This document shows, in pieces, positions 23,592-32,788 of a DNA stretch of 64,000 bases (position 1 is its first letter; each line of letters opens with the position of its first letter). The translations under genes and the position numbers were made by a program. The notes beneath the pieces were generated by a model that saw nothing but the letters and a program-made list of their open reading frames with translations, was not told where the DNA came from and did no database searches. The DNA is from JAHDVS01 sp964370985 (GTDB lineage Bacteria > Actinomycetota > Thermoleophilia > Gaiellales > Gaiellaceae), in contig CAYJLE010000008.1 of assembly GCA_964370985.1 (NCBI GenBank), forward strand, positions 1 through 64,000, read 5' to 3'.

Positions 23592-24869
23592 GTGAAGATT
23601 CTCCTCTGGCACGGCTACCTCCTGGGAGGCACCGGCTCGAATATCTACACGCGATCGCTCGCGCGCGCCTGGTCGCAGCTCGGCCACGAGGTCGTCGTCT
23701 TCTGCCAGGAGCCGCACCCGGAGCGCCACGATCTCGGGGGCGCGGCGGTGGTGCGCCCCGACATCGGGGGCGTGCTGCCGGTGTTCGTGGTCGACCGCTA
23801 CGAGGACCTCGAGGCCCGGCGCGTCCAGGACCTCTCGCCGGCCGAGCGGCAGCGGTTCGTCGACGCGAACGCGGCCGCGCTGCGCGAGCACCTCCCGGCC
23901 GGGCTCGTGTTCACGAACCACCTCCTGCTCGGCGGCCCGGTCGGCGCCGCCACCGGAGTCCCCTACAGGGTGAAGGCGCACGGCTCCGAGCTCGAGTTCT
24001 CGATGCGCGGCAACGAGGAGCTTTGCGCCTGGGCGCGCGCGACGCTCGGATCCGCCGCCGCGATCTACGCCGGCACCGAGCACGTGCGCCGGGTGATCGA
24101 GGAGGTGCTCGGGCCGGGCCCCCATCTCGACCGGGTGCGGGTCGTCCCGCCCGGCGTCGATATCGAGGACTTCCGCCCGCGGGCGCGCGCGGAGGCGCTC
24201 GCGGGGCTGCTCGCGGAGGCCGAGCGCGACCCGCCGAACCCGCCGGGCGTGCACGACCAGCGCCGGCCGGACGAGGGCAACGCGGCGCGGCTCGAGGCAT
24301 TCCTGTCGGGCGCTGAGCCGACGATCGTGTTCGTCGGTCGGGTCAGCCGCGAGAAAGGCGCGCACGTCCTCGTCGACGCGTTGCGGCGGCTGCGCACGCC
24401 CGCGCGCACGGTGATGGTGGGCTGGGGCGACATCCGCGACGAGCTCGAGGCGAGTAGCGCCGGCCTGCCCGTCCTGTTCACGGGCGCGCTCGAGCATCGC
24501 CACCTCGTCCACCTGTTCGCGCTCGCGGACGTGGCCGTCACCCCGTCCACGTTTCCCGAGGCGTTCGGGATGGTCGCGGCCGAGGCCGCGGCCTGCGGCG
24601 CGCCGCCGCTCGTCGCGCGCCACACCGGCCTCGCCGAGATCGCCGAGGGGCTCGAGGCGGAGTACCCGCCGCACCTGCGCGAGCTCGCGAGCTTCGAGAA
24701 CGGCGACGCGGACGGGCTCGCGCGCAAGCTCGACGCAATCCTCGCGCTCGGGCAGGCCGACCGGGACGCGCTGCGCGGGGCCGCCCGGCGAGCAGCGGTC
24801 GCCAGATGGAGCTGGGAGCACGTCGCCGCTCTGATACTTTCGGCCGGATGGGAGAAGCCCAGCGCCTGA
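23592..24869 (+). CDS. glycosyltransferase family 4 protein
   Basis: 425 aa from GTG 23592: KILLWHGYLLGGTGSNIYT, HGSELEFSMRG, VRVVPPGVDIEDFRP, TIVFVGRVSREKGAHVLVDAL and TPSTFPEAFGMVAAEAAACG (the E-x7-E donor-site motif). It transfers a sugar from a nucleotide donor to an unknown acceptor. It is divergent from the sigma gene with 3 bp between start codons. Its 3' end overlaps the YbdK-like gene by 22 bp. Confidence 0.9.
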   Translation: MKILLWHGYLLGGTGSNIYTRSLARAWSQLGHEVVVFCQEPHPERHDLGGAAVVRPDIGGVLPVFVVDRYEDLEARRVQDLSPAERQRFVDANAAALREHLPAGLVFTNHLLLGGPVGAATGVPYRVKAHGSELEFSMRGNEELCAWARATLGSAAAIYAGTEHVRRVIEEVLGPGPHLDRVRVVPPGVDIEDFRPRARAEALAGLLAEAERDPPNPPGVHDQRRPDEGNAARLEAFLSGAEPTIVFVGRVSREKGAHVLVDALRRLRTPARTVMVGWGDIRDELEASSAGLPVLFTGALEHRHLVHLFALADVAVTPSTFPEAFGMVAAEAAACGAPPLVARHTGLAEIAEGLEAEYPPHLRELASFENGDADGLARKLDAILALGQADRDALRGAARRAAVARWSWEHVAALILSAGWEKPSA

Positions 24870-26023
24870 CCCCGGACGAGCAGATCGCGCTCGCCCGCCA
24901 GCAGTTCGAGGACGGAACCGACTTCACGGTCGCGGTCGAGGAAGAGTTCGCGCTACTCGACCCGGAGACGCTCGGCCTCGCGCCGCGGTTCGAGGAGCTG
25001 TTCTCCGCCGCCCAGTCGACCGACCTCGGCGAGCACGTCGTCGGCGAGCTGATCTCCTCCGAGATCGAGATCCGCACCGGGCGCTGCGAGACCTTCCCCG
25101 AGGCGGCGGCGAGGGTTGCCGAGCGGCGCGCGCAGCTGCTCGCGCTCGCGGACGCGCACGGCGTCTCGCTCGGGTCGACCGGCGCGCACCCCTGGAGCCC
25201 CTGGCAGGAGCAGGCGATCATCGACACGCCCCACTACCGGCGCAACGACGAGCTGCTGCGCTACGTCGTCTGGCGCAACAACACGTTCGGGCTCCACGTC
25301 CACGTGGGCATCCGCGGCGCCGACCGGGCCGTCAGGGTCTGCGACGCTCTGCGCAACTACCTGCCCGACCTGCTCGCCCTCTCGGCCAGCTCGCCGTTCG
25401 TCGAGGACGTCTACACGCACCTGCACTCGGCGCGCACGCAGATCTTCACCCGCATGTTCCCACGCTGCGGCGTCCCCGATGCCTTCGAGACCTGGCGGGA
25501 GTACGAGGAGTTCGTGCGCTTCCTCTACGGCACCGGCTCGGTCACGGAGCACACCCAGCTCTGGTGGAGCGTTCGGCTGCACCTCGCGTACCCGACCGTC
25601 GAGGTGCGCATCTGCGACGCGCAGCCGGAGCTCGGCGAGGCCCGGTCGCTCGCGGCGCTCGTCTACTCGCTCGCCGCGCGCATCGCCCGGGCGATCGACG
25701 ACGGCGAGCCGATCGCGGTGCACCCGCACCGCCTGATCGAGGAGAACCTCTGGCGGGCGATCCGCCACGGCAGCTCCGGCGACCTGATCGCGCTCGGTAC
25801 TGACCGCGTGCGCCCCGCCCGGGAGGCGCTCGAGGAGCTGGTCGAGTGGGTGCGGCCCGTCGCCGAGGAGCTCGGGGCCGCCCCGTATCTGGCGATCCCG
25901 GCCGCGAACCCGGCCGAGCGGCAGATCGCGCGCTTCGAGCAGGGCGCGTCGCTACGGGAGATCTACGCCGAGCAGGTGGCCCGCACTCGCGACCTCGCGG
26001 TCGAGGCCGCCCGCGGCACCTGA
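24848..26023 (+). CDS. carboxylate-amine ligase, YbdK / glutamate-cysteine ligase type 2
   Basis: 391 aa from ATG 24848. FTVAVEEEFALLDPET, EIEIRTGRCETF, TGAHPWSPWQEQ, NTFGLHVHVGIRG, TEHTQLWWSVRLHLAYPTVE VR-type strand, and AHPHRLIEENLWRA-like segment (positions about 25725-25760) are family signatures. Members ligate glutamate to cysteine or other amines with ATP; in actinobacteria they may feed ergothioneine or other thiol pathways. Substrate undetermined. Confidence 0.9.
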   Translation: MGEAQRLTPDEQIALARQQFEDGTDFTVAVEEEFALLDPETLGLAPRFEELFSAAQSTDLGEHVVGELISSEIEIRTGRCETFPEAAARVAERRAQLLALADAHGVSLGSTGAHPWSPWQEQAIIDTPHYRRNDELLRYVVWRNNTFGLHVHVGIRGADRAVRVCDALRNYLPDLLALSASSPFVEDVYTHLHSARTQIFTRMFPRCGVPDAFETWREYEEFVRFLYGTGSVTEHTQLWWSVRLHLAYPTVEVRICDAQPELGEARSLAALVYSLAARIARAIDDGEPIAVHPHRLIEENLWRAIRHGSSGDLIALGTDRVRPAREALEELVEWVRPVAEELGAAPYLAIPAANPAERQIARFEQGASLREIYAEQVARTRDLAVEAARGT

Positions 26024-26031
26024 CGCGCGCG

Positions 26032-26823
26032 ATGCCCGCTCCCGAGATCGGCATCTTCGGCGGCTCCGGGTTCTACTCGTTCCTCGACGACGTCGAGGAG
26101 GTCGCGCTCGAGACCCCGTACGGCCCGCCGTCGGCGCCCGCGACGATCGGCGAGATCGGCGGCAGGCGCGTCGCGTTCATCCCGCGCCACGGGCGCAGCC
26201 ACGAGCTGCCGCCGCATCGGATCAACTACCGGGCGAACGTCTGGGCGATGCGCGAGCTCGGCGTGCGCCGGCTGATCGGGCCCTGCTCCGCCGGGGCCCT
26301 GAAGGCCGAGCTCGAGCCCGGCGAGCTCGTCCTCTGCGACCAGTACGTCGACCGCACGAGCGGCCGGGCGGACACGTTCTACGACGGGCCCGAGACCACG
26401 CACGTCTCGGCCGCCGACCCGTACTGCCCCGACCTGCGCGCGCTCCTCGCCGGGGCGGCACGGGAGCTCGGGATCCCCGCCCGCGACGGCGGCACCGTCG
26501 TCGTCATCCAGGGACCCAGGTTCTCGACGCGCGCCGAGTCGGAGTGGTTCCAGCGGTCCGGCTGGGACGTCGTCAACATGACCGCCTACCCGGAGGGTCA
26601 CCTCGCAAGAGAGCTCGAGCTCTGCTACGCGAACGTATCGATGGTCACCGACCACGACGTCGGCGTCGGCGGCGTCGAGCCGGCGTCGAGCGACACCGTG
26701 ATGCGCGTCTTCCGGGAGAACCTCGCGAAGCTGCGGGAGCTCCTGTTCGCCGTCGTGCCGCTGATCGGCCCGCAGCCCGCCGAGCACCCGTGCGCGACGG
26801 CTCTGCGGGGCGCGACGCTGTGA
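26032..26823 (+). CDS. mtnP: S-methyl-5'-thioadenosine phosphorylase (purine nucleoside phosphorylase family)
   Basis: 263 aa. IGIFGGSGFYSFLDDVEEV, IPRHGRSHELPPHRINYRAN (phosphate and ribose site), IGPCSAGALKAEL, QGPRFSTRAESEW and VVNMTAYPEGHLARELELCY. NMT...PE is typical of methylthioadenosine phosphorylases rather than guanosine/inosine enzymes, though substrate range varies. It recycles methylthioadenosine from polyamine or SAM metabolism to adenine. It follows the ligase gene by 8 bp. Confidence 0.88.
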   Translation: MPAPEIGIFGGSGFYSFLDDVEEVALETPYGPPSAPATIGEIGGRRVAFIPRHGRSHELPPHRINYRANVWAMRELGVRRLIGPCSAGALKAELEPGELVLCDQYVDRTSGRADTFYDGPETTHVSAADPYCPDLRALLAGAARELGIPARDGGTVVVIQGPRFSTRAESEWFQRSGWDVVNMTAYPEGHLARELELCYANVSMVTDHDVGVGGVEPASSDTVMRVFRENLAKLRELLFAVVPLIGPQPAEHPCATALRGATL

Positions 26824-26956
26824 GCGCCCGGCGGGAATACCCCGGGCATGGCATCCGGACTTTGTGATAGAACTCCGCCCCGGCGCTTCCCGGCTTCTGA
26901 CGCGGGGTTGAGGCAACCCTGACGAGGCTCGGGGCGCCCTGTTTGTGCAAGCGACG

Positions 26957-29011
26957 ATGGGCGGGACCGTGACCGATTTCTTCCAGAACCACTCCGTGCT
27001 GTTCGCTCTTCTCGCCGCCGCCCTCAGCGTCGCCTGGGGCATCGGCCTGACCGTCTGGCTCCTCAAGCTTCCGGCCGGCAGCGCCCGGATGCAGGAGATC
27101 TCGCGCGCCGTCCAGCAGGGCGCCGCCGCGTACCTGCGCCGCCAGTACACGACCATCGCAGGCGTCGCCGTCGTGATCTTCCTCGGGATCGGGTTCTGGA
27201 ACGATCTCGGCTGGGGAACCGCGATCGGCTTCCTGATCGGCGCGGTCTTCTCCGCCGCCGCCGGCTTCGCCGGGATGAACGTCGCGGTGCGCGCGAACGT
27301 GCGCACGGCGGAGGCCGCGAAGGGGGGGATCAAGCCGGCGCTCCAGGTGGCGTTCCGGGCCGGCACGGTCACCGGCCTCTTCGTCGTCGGGCTCGGGCTC
27401 CTCGGCGTCGCCGCCTACTACGGCATCCTCACGAGCTGGTTCGACCGCAGCGCGCAGGACGCGACGCGCGACCTGATCGGCCTCGCCTTCGGCGGCTCGC
27501 TGATCTCCGTGTTCGCGCGGCTCGGCGGCGGCATCTTCACGAAGGCCGCCGACGTCGGCGCCGACCTCGTCGGCAAGATCGAGGCGGGCATCCCCGAGGA
27601 CGACCCGCGCAACCCGGCCGTGATCGCCGACAACGTCGGCGACAACGTCGGCGACTGCGCCGGCATGGCGGCCGACCTGTTCGAGACCTACGCCGTCACG
27701 GCGGTCGCTGTCATGTTCCTCGGCGCCGTCAACTTCCCCGCCACCGGGATCGTCAGCTACCCGCTAGCGATCGGCGGCGTCGCGATCGTCGCCTCGATCC
27801 TCGGCACGTTCTTCGCCCGCATCGGCCGCAGCGGCTCGATCATGAACGCGCTCTACAAGAGCGTCGCGGCCGCCACGATCCTGGCCGGGATCGGCTTCAT
27901 CCCGATCACGATGGCGTTCGACGGCGACGCGTTCGGCTTCTGGGAGCTGTACGGCTCCGCGCTGATCGGCCTCGGCGTCACGTTCGCGCTCGTCGGGATC
28001 ACCGAGTACTACACCGGCAGCCGCTGGAAGCCCGTGAAGTCGATCTCGAAGGCGTCGACCACCGGCCACGCGACGAACATCATCGAGGGGCTTGCGGTCG
28101 GGATGCAGGCGACCGCTGCGCCCGTGATCGTGATCGCGGCCGCGATCGTCGCCGCGAACGAGGTCGCCGGCCTCTTCGGCGTCGGCATCGCGGTGATGGC
28201 GCAGCTCGCCATGACCGGCCTGATCGTCGCTCTCGACGCCTTCGGGCCCGTCACCGACAACGCGGGCGGGATCGCGGAGATGGCGGATCTGGACGAGTCC
28301 GTCCGTGGCGTCACCGACCCGCTCGACGCGGTCGGGAACACGACCAAGGCGGTCACGAAGGGGTACGCGATCGGCTCCGCCGGCCTCGCAGCGCTCGTCC
28401 TCTTCGACGGCTTCACGTCCGAGCTCGACGACCGCGGCTTCTCGATCACGTTCTCGCTCTCGGACGCGTGGGTGATCGCCGGCCTCTTCATCGGAGGCTT
28501 GATGCCGTTTCTCTTCTCCTCGCTCGCGATGCAGGCCGTCGGTCGTGTCGGCGCCCAGGTCGTCGAGGAGGTGCGCCGGCAGTTCCGGGAGATCCCCGGC
28601 ATTCTCGAGGGTACCGGCAAGCCCGAGTACGGGCACGCCGTCGACATCGTCACCGGCGCGGCAATCAAGAACATGATGCTGCCGAGCGCGATCCCGGTCG
28701 TGTTCCCGATCGTCGTCGGGATCATCAAGCCGGAGATGCTGGGTGGCCTCCTGATCGGCACGATCGTCACCGGCATCTTCCTCGCGATCTCGATGACGTC
28801 GGGCGGTGGCGCCTGGGACAACGCGAAGAAGCTGATCGAGGACGGCGCGTTCGGGGGCAAGGGCTCGGACGCCCACGCGGCGGCGATCACGGGCGACACC
28901 GTCGGGGACCCCTACAAGGACACCGCGGGCCCCGCGATCAACCCGATGATCAAGATCACGAACCTCGTCGCGATCCTGATGATCCCGCTGATCGTCTCGA
29001 TCCATGGGTAG
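26957..29011 (+). CDS. hppA: proton-translocating inorganic pyrophosphatase, K+-independent type
   Basis: 684 aa, about 16 transmembrane helices. It couples hydrolysis of pyrophosphate to proton export. The catalytic loop has GGGIFTKAADVGADLVGK, EDDPRNPAVIADNVGDNVGD and CAGMAADLFETY, with the C-terminal DNAKK and GDTVGDPYKDTAGPAINP. The subclass marker is GNTTKAVTKGYAIGS: Lys at the position where K+-dependent enzymes have Ala, so it should work without potassium and pump H+ rather than Na+. ATG 26957 is chosen; GTG 26945 is also open. No clear ribosome site precedes either. Confidence 0.95.
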   Translation: MGGTVTDFFQNHSVLFALLAAALSVAWGIGLTVWLLKLPAGSARMQEISRAVQQGAAAYLRRQYTTIAGVAVVIFLGIGFWNDLGWGTAIGFLIGAVFSAAAGFAGMNVAVRANVRTAEAAKGGIKPALQVAFRAGTVTGLFVVGLGLLGVAAYYGILTSWFDRSAQDATRDLIGLAFGGSLISVFARLGGGIFTKAADVGADLVGKIEAGIPEDDPRNPAVIADNVGDNVGDCAGMAADLFETYAVTAVAVMFLGAVNFPATGIVSYPLAIGGVAIVASILGTFFARIGRSGSIMNALYKSVAAATILAGIGFIPITMAFDGDAFGFWELYGSALIGLGVTFALVGITEYYTGSRWKPVKSISKASTTGHATNIIEGLAVGMQATAAPVIVIAAAIVAANEVAGLFGVGIAVMAQLAMTGLIVALDAFGPVTDNAGGIAEMADLDESVRGVTDPLDAVGNTTKAVTKGYAIGSAGLAALVLFDGFTSELDDRGFSITFSLSDAWVIAGLFIGGLMPFLFSSLAMQAVGRVGAQVVEEVRRQFREIPGILEGTGKPEYGHAVDIVTGAAIKNMMLPSAIPVVFPIVVGIIKPEMLGGLLIGTIVTGIFLAISMTSGGGAWDNAKKLIEDGAFGGKGSDAHAAAITGDTVGDPYKDTAGPAINPMIKITNLVAILMIPLIVSIHG

Positions 29012-29294
29012 CGCGATGGAGGGCAAGGCCGGCGACACGATCGTGATGCGCGTCAAGACCCGGCGGCTCGCCCCGACCGCGCGCGAGGGGACGATCGAGG
29101 AGGTGCTCGGGCCCGGGCGCTTCCTCGTCCGCTGGGGCGACGGGCGCTCGACGACGCTCGCGGCGCTCCCGGACGCGTTCGAGATCGTCCCGGCGGGGAA
29201 GGCCGCGTCGAAGGCGAAGAAGACGGCCTCCTGGCCGCCGCCGCCGAAGCCGCCGGCCGGCCGGCGGCGGGCGAAGCCGAAGAAGAAGACCTAG
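29004..29294 (+). CDS. DUF1918 protein
   Basis: 96 aa: GDTIVMRVKTRRLAPTAREG, IEEVLGPGRFLVRWGDGRST match the small beta-barrel DUF1918 of actinobacteria. The tail is Lys/Pro-rich (SKAKKTASWPPPPKPPAG, RRRAKPKKKT), suggesting nucleic-acid binding. The first ATG overlaps the hppA stop by 8 bp; ATG 29016 is the alternative. Confidence 0.8.
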   Translation: MGSAMEGKAGDTIVMRVKTRRLAPTAREGTIEEVLGPGRFLVRWGDGRSTTLAALPDAFEIVPAGKAASKAKKTASWPPPPKPPAGRRRAKPKKKT

Positions 29295-29332
29295 GCCCGG
29301 GCGGCCCGCCCGCGGCCGTCGAGGGCTGCTGG

Positions 29333-29338
29333 TACCCT
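29333..29338 (+). promoter_or_regulatory. -10 hexamer TACCCT, leaderless molybdopterin oxidoreductase gene
   Basis: TACCCT ends 6 bp before ATG 29345; a GC-rich palindrome (about 29298-29312) upstream could end the preceding transcript. Confidence 0.5.
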
Positions 29339-29344
29339 CACGCC

Positions 29345-31444
29345 ATGGCGGCCACGGTGCGCGGAGCCTGCCCGCTCGACTGCCCGGACACGTGCTCGTG
29401 GCTCGTGACCGTCGAGGACGGACGGGCCGTCTCACTTCGAGGCGATCGCGACCACCCGTTCACGCGGGGCGCGCTCTGCGGCAAGGTCAACCGCTACCTC
29501 GACGGCCTCGACGCGGCCGACCGGGTGCTCCACCCGCTGCGGCGGGTGGGGGCGAAGGGCGAGGGGCGGTTCGAGCGCGTCTCCTGGGAGGAGGCGCTCG
29601 AGCTTGTCGCCGATGGACTGCGCGGAGCGATCGCCCGCAACGGCCCCGAGTCGATCCTCCCGTTCTACTTCGCCGGCACGATGGGCCTCGTCCAGGGCAC
29701 CGTCATGGGCGACAGGCTGTTCCGGACGCTCGGTGCGTCCCGGCTCGGACTGACGATCTGCACCGGCGCCGCCAAGGCCGCCGCGCGCGCCACCTTCGGC
29801 GGCTACGTCGGCCCCGACCCCGAGGACATGCCGCAGGCGAAGCTCGTCGTGCTCTGGGGTGCCAGCCTGCTCTCGACGAACGTCCACCAGTGGCGGCTCG
29901 TGCTCGAGGCGCGGGAGCGCGGCGCGCACGTCGTCACGATCGACCCGCTGCGGACGGACACCGCGAGGCGCTCGGACGAGCACATCGCGCCGCTGCCCGG
30001 CACCGACGGCGCGCTCGCGCTCGGCCTGATGCGCGCCGTGCTCGATGCGGGCGCCGCCGACCGCGACTGGCTCGAGCGCCACACGATCGGCTGGCCGCAG
30101 CTCGAGCAGCGGCTCGCCGAGTGGCCGGTCGAGCGGGCAGCCGCGGTCTGCGGGCTCGACGAGCGCGAGGTGCGCGGCCTCGGCGAGCGACTCGCCGCGA
30201 CGCGCCCGACCATGATCCGGCTCGGCCTCGGCCTCCAGCGCCACTCGGGCGGGGCGGCCGCCTACCGGGCGATCTGCGCGATCCCCGCCGTCACGGGCGA
30301 CTGGCGCCACGTCGGCGGCGGCGTCGTCACGCTCACCTCCGGGCAGCTGCTCGTCAAGGACGGCCCCGCCGCCGCCCCGGCCGACCTGCCCTACCCGCCG
30401 GCGCGCACCGTCAACATGTCGCGCCTCGCGGAGGCGCTGACCGAGCTCGACGGCCCGCCCGTCTCGGCGCTCGTCGTCTACGACTCGAACCCGGCCGCCA
30501 CCTCGGCCGACCAGCTGCGCGTTCGGCAGGGGCTCGCGCGCGACGACCTCTTCACCGTCGTCCTCGAGCAGCGCCTCACCGACACGACCGACTACGCGGA
30601 CGTCGTCCTGCCCGCGACGATGCAGCCCGAGCACGCCGACCTCCACGTCGCCTACGGCCACCACTACGTCGCGTGGAACGAGCCGGCGGTCGCCCCGGCC
30701 GGCGAATGCCTCCCGAACGCCGAGATCTTCCGGCGGCTCGCCGCCGCGCTCGCGCTCGACCACCCGCGGCTGCGCGACTCCGACGTCGAGATCGCCCGCC
30801 AGATCCTCGACACCCCCGAGTGCCGCGCCGCCGGGATCACGCTCGAGCGGCTGCGCGAGCGCGGCTGGCTCAGGGCCGGGACGATCGAGGGCGGCACGGC
30901 GCCGTACGCGGACGGCGGCTTCCCGAACGAGAGCGGCAAGGTCGAGCTCTACGCGGAGGGGCTGGCGGCGCGGGGCCATGACCCGCTCGTCGGCTACGTC
31001 CCGCCGGTCGAGGTGGCGGACGAGGCGCTCGCCGAGCGCTACCCGCTCGTCCTCGTCTCGCCCGCCGGCCGGTTCATGACCAGCTCCTCGTTCGGCTCCC
31101 AGCCGTGGCACCGGGCGAAGACCGGCCCGGCACGTGTTCACCTCCACCCGGCCGACGCAGCCCGGCGCGGGATCGAGACCGGCGACGAGGTCAGGGTCGG
31201 GAACGACCGCGGCTCCTTCCTCGCCGAGGCCGTCGTCGACGACACGACCCGCCCGGGCGTCGCCTGCACGCTCAAGGCGCCGTGGGCGAAGCTGAGCCCC
31301 GAGGGCACGACCGTGAACGCGACCACGCCCGAGCGCGACTCCGACCTCGGCGGCGGCCCCACCTACCACGACAACCGGGTCGAGGTGGAGCCGGTGCGGG
31401 CGCAGCGGCCGGCCGCGCGCGAGGCCGCGGTCGCGGCCGTCTGA
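29345..31444 (+). CDS. molybdopterin-dependent oxidoreductase (formate dehydrogenase/DMSO reductase family)
   Basis: 699 aa. N-terminal [4Fe-4S] site CPLDCPDTC...GALCGKVNRY; GTMGLVQGTVMGDRLFRTLG, VVLWGASLLSTNVHQWR, VTIDPLRTDTARRSDEHI and SALVVYDSNPAATSADQ bind the bis-pterin guanine dinucleotide; the C-terminal barrel has VHLHPADAARRGIETGDEVR. There is no Tat signal and no small subunit genes beside it, so it is probably cytoplasmic and standalone, as in the thiosulfate/assimilatory-nitrate-like branch. The substrate cannot be told from sequence alone. Confidence 0.9.
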   Translation: MAATVRGACPLDCPDTCSWLVTVEDGRAVSLRGDRDHPFTRGALCGKVNRYLDGLDAADRVLHPLRRVGAKGEGRFERVSWEEALELVADGLRGAIARNGPESILPFYFAGTMGLVQGTVMGDRLFRTLGASRLGLTICTGAAKAAARATFGGYVGPDPEDMPQAKLVVLWGASLLSTNVHQWRLVLEARERGAHVVTIDPLRTDTARRSDEHIAPLPGTDGALALGLMRAVLDAGAADRDWLERHTIGWPQLEQRLAEWPVERAAAVCGLDEREVRGLGERLAATRPTMIRLGLGLQRHSGGAAAYRAICAIPAVTGDWRHVGGGVVTLTSGQLLVKDGPAAAPADLPYPPARTVNMSRLAEALTELDGPPVSALVVYDSNPAATSADQLRVRQGLARDDLFTVVLEQRLTDTTDYADVVLPATMQPEHADLHVAYGHHYVAWNEPAVAPAGECLPNAEIFRRLAAALALDHPRLRDSDVEIARQILDTPECRAAGITLERLRERGWLRAGTIEGGTAPYADGGFPNESGKVELYAEGLAARGHDPLVGYVPPVEVADEALAERYPLVLVSPAGRFMTSSSFGSQPWHRAKTGPARVHLHPADAARRGIETGDEVRVGNDRGSFLAEAVVDDTTRPGVACTLKAPWAKLSPEGTTVNATTPERDSDLGGGPTYHDNRVEVEPVRAQRPAAREAAVAAV

Positions 31445-31451
31445 GCGGCCG

Positions 31452-31676
31452 CTAGCCGCCGCGGCGGCGTACCTGCGGGCCGCGGCCGCCGATCGCCGCG
31501 TACGCGAGCGTCTGGAGCGACTCGTTCAGCGCCTTCAGCTCGTGCGCGATCGAGAGCAGCGCGTCCGCCGAGTCGAGGCGCGAGTTGAGGACGTGCACTT
31601 CATGGCAGAGCGTGTCGAGCCGCTCGAGGATCGCGTCGAGCTGGCGGTCGTCGAGGTGCTGGCGCGGCTCGGTCAC
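31452..31676 (-). CDS. small helical hypothetical protein
   Basis: 74 aa: MTEPRQHLDDRQLDAILERL, DTLCHEVHVLNSRLDSADAL, heptad-like hydrophobic spacing suggesting a coiled coil, and a basic tail. It is convergent with the oxidoreductase gene (7 bp apart). No family recognised. Confidence 0.5.
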   Translation of the reverse strand: MTEPRQHLDDRQLDAILERLDTLCHEVHVLNSRLDSADALLSIAHELKALNESLQTLAYAAIGGRGPQVRRRGG

Positions 31677-31695
31677 CTAGACCCGATGGTACGCG

Positions 31696-32178
31696 CTACC
31701 GGGCGGCGAGAGCGGTCAGCTCGGCGGTTGTGGCCGCGACCTCCGCGTCCGCGCCGAGCCGCTCGAGCAGCCGCTTGCGGGCACCCGGGCCGGCCTCGAC
31801 CGCCTCGACGCGCCGCGCGGCGCCGAGCTGGGCGAGCGCGACCCGCGCGAGCTCCTCGGGGGCGTCCGTGAAGACGCCGATCCGCGAGCCGCCCGCGGCG
31901 AGCTGGCGCAGGGCCGCGCTCGCGGACGCGCTCGGCCGCAGGTAGACGGGCGCGTGATCCTCGGCGAAGCGCTCGAGCTGGGCGCGCCAGTCGCCGACGC
32001 CGGCGGCAGCCCAGGCGTCGAGGGCCTCGGCGGCGGCGGCGCGGTCGGCGGGGAGGGCGTCCACGTCGAGCTCCGCGATCGAGCGGAAGCGCCTCGCCGC
32101 GTCCTCGAGGAACGCCCGCCAGAGACCGTGCGTGTCGCCGAGCGCCCCATCCAGGTCGATCGCCACCGCGGGCGTCAT
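31696..32178 (-). CDS. HAD-superfamily hydrolase-like protein
   Basis: 160 aa from ATG 32178. AVAIDLDGALGDTHGLWR holds the DxD motif I (Thr/Val after DG replaced by Ala), SRIGVFTDAPEELARVALAQL is motif II with Thr, and VEAGPGARKRLLERLGAD has the motif III Lys. The acidic motif IV near the end (EVAATTAELTAL) is weak, so catalysis is doubtful. ATG overlaps the VanZ stop (4 bp). Confidence 0.7.
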   Translation of the reverse strand: MTPAVAIDLDGALGDTHGLWRAFLEDAARRFRSIAELDVDALPADRAAAAEALDAWAAAGVGDWRAQLERFAEDHAPVYLRPSASASAALRQLAAGGSRIGVFTDAPEELARVALAQLGAARRVEAVEAGPGARKRLLERLGADAEVAATTAELTALAAR

Positions 32179-32528
32179 CGCCGGCGCCGCCAGACGTGGA
32201 GGAGGCCGACCCCGATCAGCGCGCCCGCCGTGTCGACCGCCCAGTCGCGGACGGCGCCCTGCCGGCCGGGAACGAAGACCTGGTGCAGCTCGTCGCTGAC
32301 GGCGTAGAGGGACGCGGCCCCGACGGCCAGCGGCGCGCTCCCGAGCGCCCGCCAGAGCAGGGCCGCGAGGATGCCGAACTCCGCCGCGTGCGCGAGCTTG
32401 CGCAGCGCGAGGTCCCAGACGCCGAGGCCGGTTCCGAGGCTCGGGATCGACGAGAACGCGAAGATCACGGCGGCCCAGGCGAGCACGGGCAGCCAGAGGC
32501 GGGTGCGGCTCGGGGCGACGGCGGCCAT
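32175..32528 (-). CDS. VanZ-family membrane protein
   Basis: 117 aa, about four transmembrane helices: LWLPVLAWAAVIFAFSSIPS, KLAHAAEFGILAALLWRAL and the family signature SDELHQVFVPGRQGAVRDWA with VDTAGALIGVGL. Similar to the teicoplanin-resistance accessory VanZ; the role in most bacteria is unknown. It is divergent from the cobalamin operon. Confidence 0.88.
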   Translation of the reverse strand: MAAVAPSRTRLWLPVLAWAAVIFAFSSIPSLGTGLGVWDLALRKLAHAAEFGILAALLWRALGSAPLAVGAASLYAVSDELHQVFVPGRQGAVRDWAVDTAGALIGVGLLHVWRRRR

Positions 32529-32583
32529 GCGCTAATCGTACGGGCGCGGCCGGGGCGGCCCCGCCGGCTACGGGCCGGTCGAG

Positions 32584-32752
32584 GTGGTAACCTGCGCTTC
32601 TCAATCACATAGGGCGAGCGGCGCAGGGAAGCCGGTGCAAGTCCGGCACGGTCCCGCCGCTGTAAGGGGAGATGCCCGTCCGCCGAAGTGCCACTGGCCT
32701 CGTGCCGGGAAGGCGGCGGAGGGGGGAGCCCCGAGTCAGAAGACCTGTCGCG
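32584..32752 (+). promoter_or_regulatory. cobalamin (B12) riboswitch
   Basis: The B12 box GCCGGTGCAAGTCCGGCACG continues into GTCCCGCCGCTGTAA (32631-32665), and the 3' conserved part CGAGTCAGAAGACCTG ends at 32747. Upstream GGTAACCTGCG...GGGAAGCC fits the P3-P6 core. About 25 nt later comes AAGGAGG of the DUF4430 gene, preceded by CCCCTCGAGG, which could pair with it, so control is probably at translation. The ligand implies that the downstream operon serves cobalamin. Confidence 0.93.
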
Positions 32753-32788
32753 CGCCCCGCACCCGTTCCCCTCGAGGAAGGAGGAAAC

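Noticed and set aside
26829..26944. Possible riboswitch upstream of hppA
   Set aside because: Several GC-rich inverted repeats but no recognisable conserved core of any known class.
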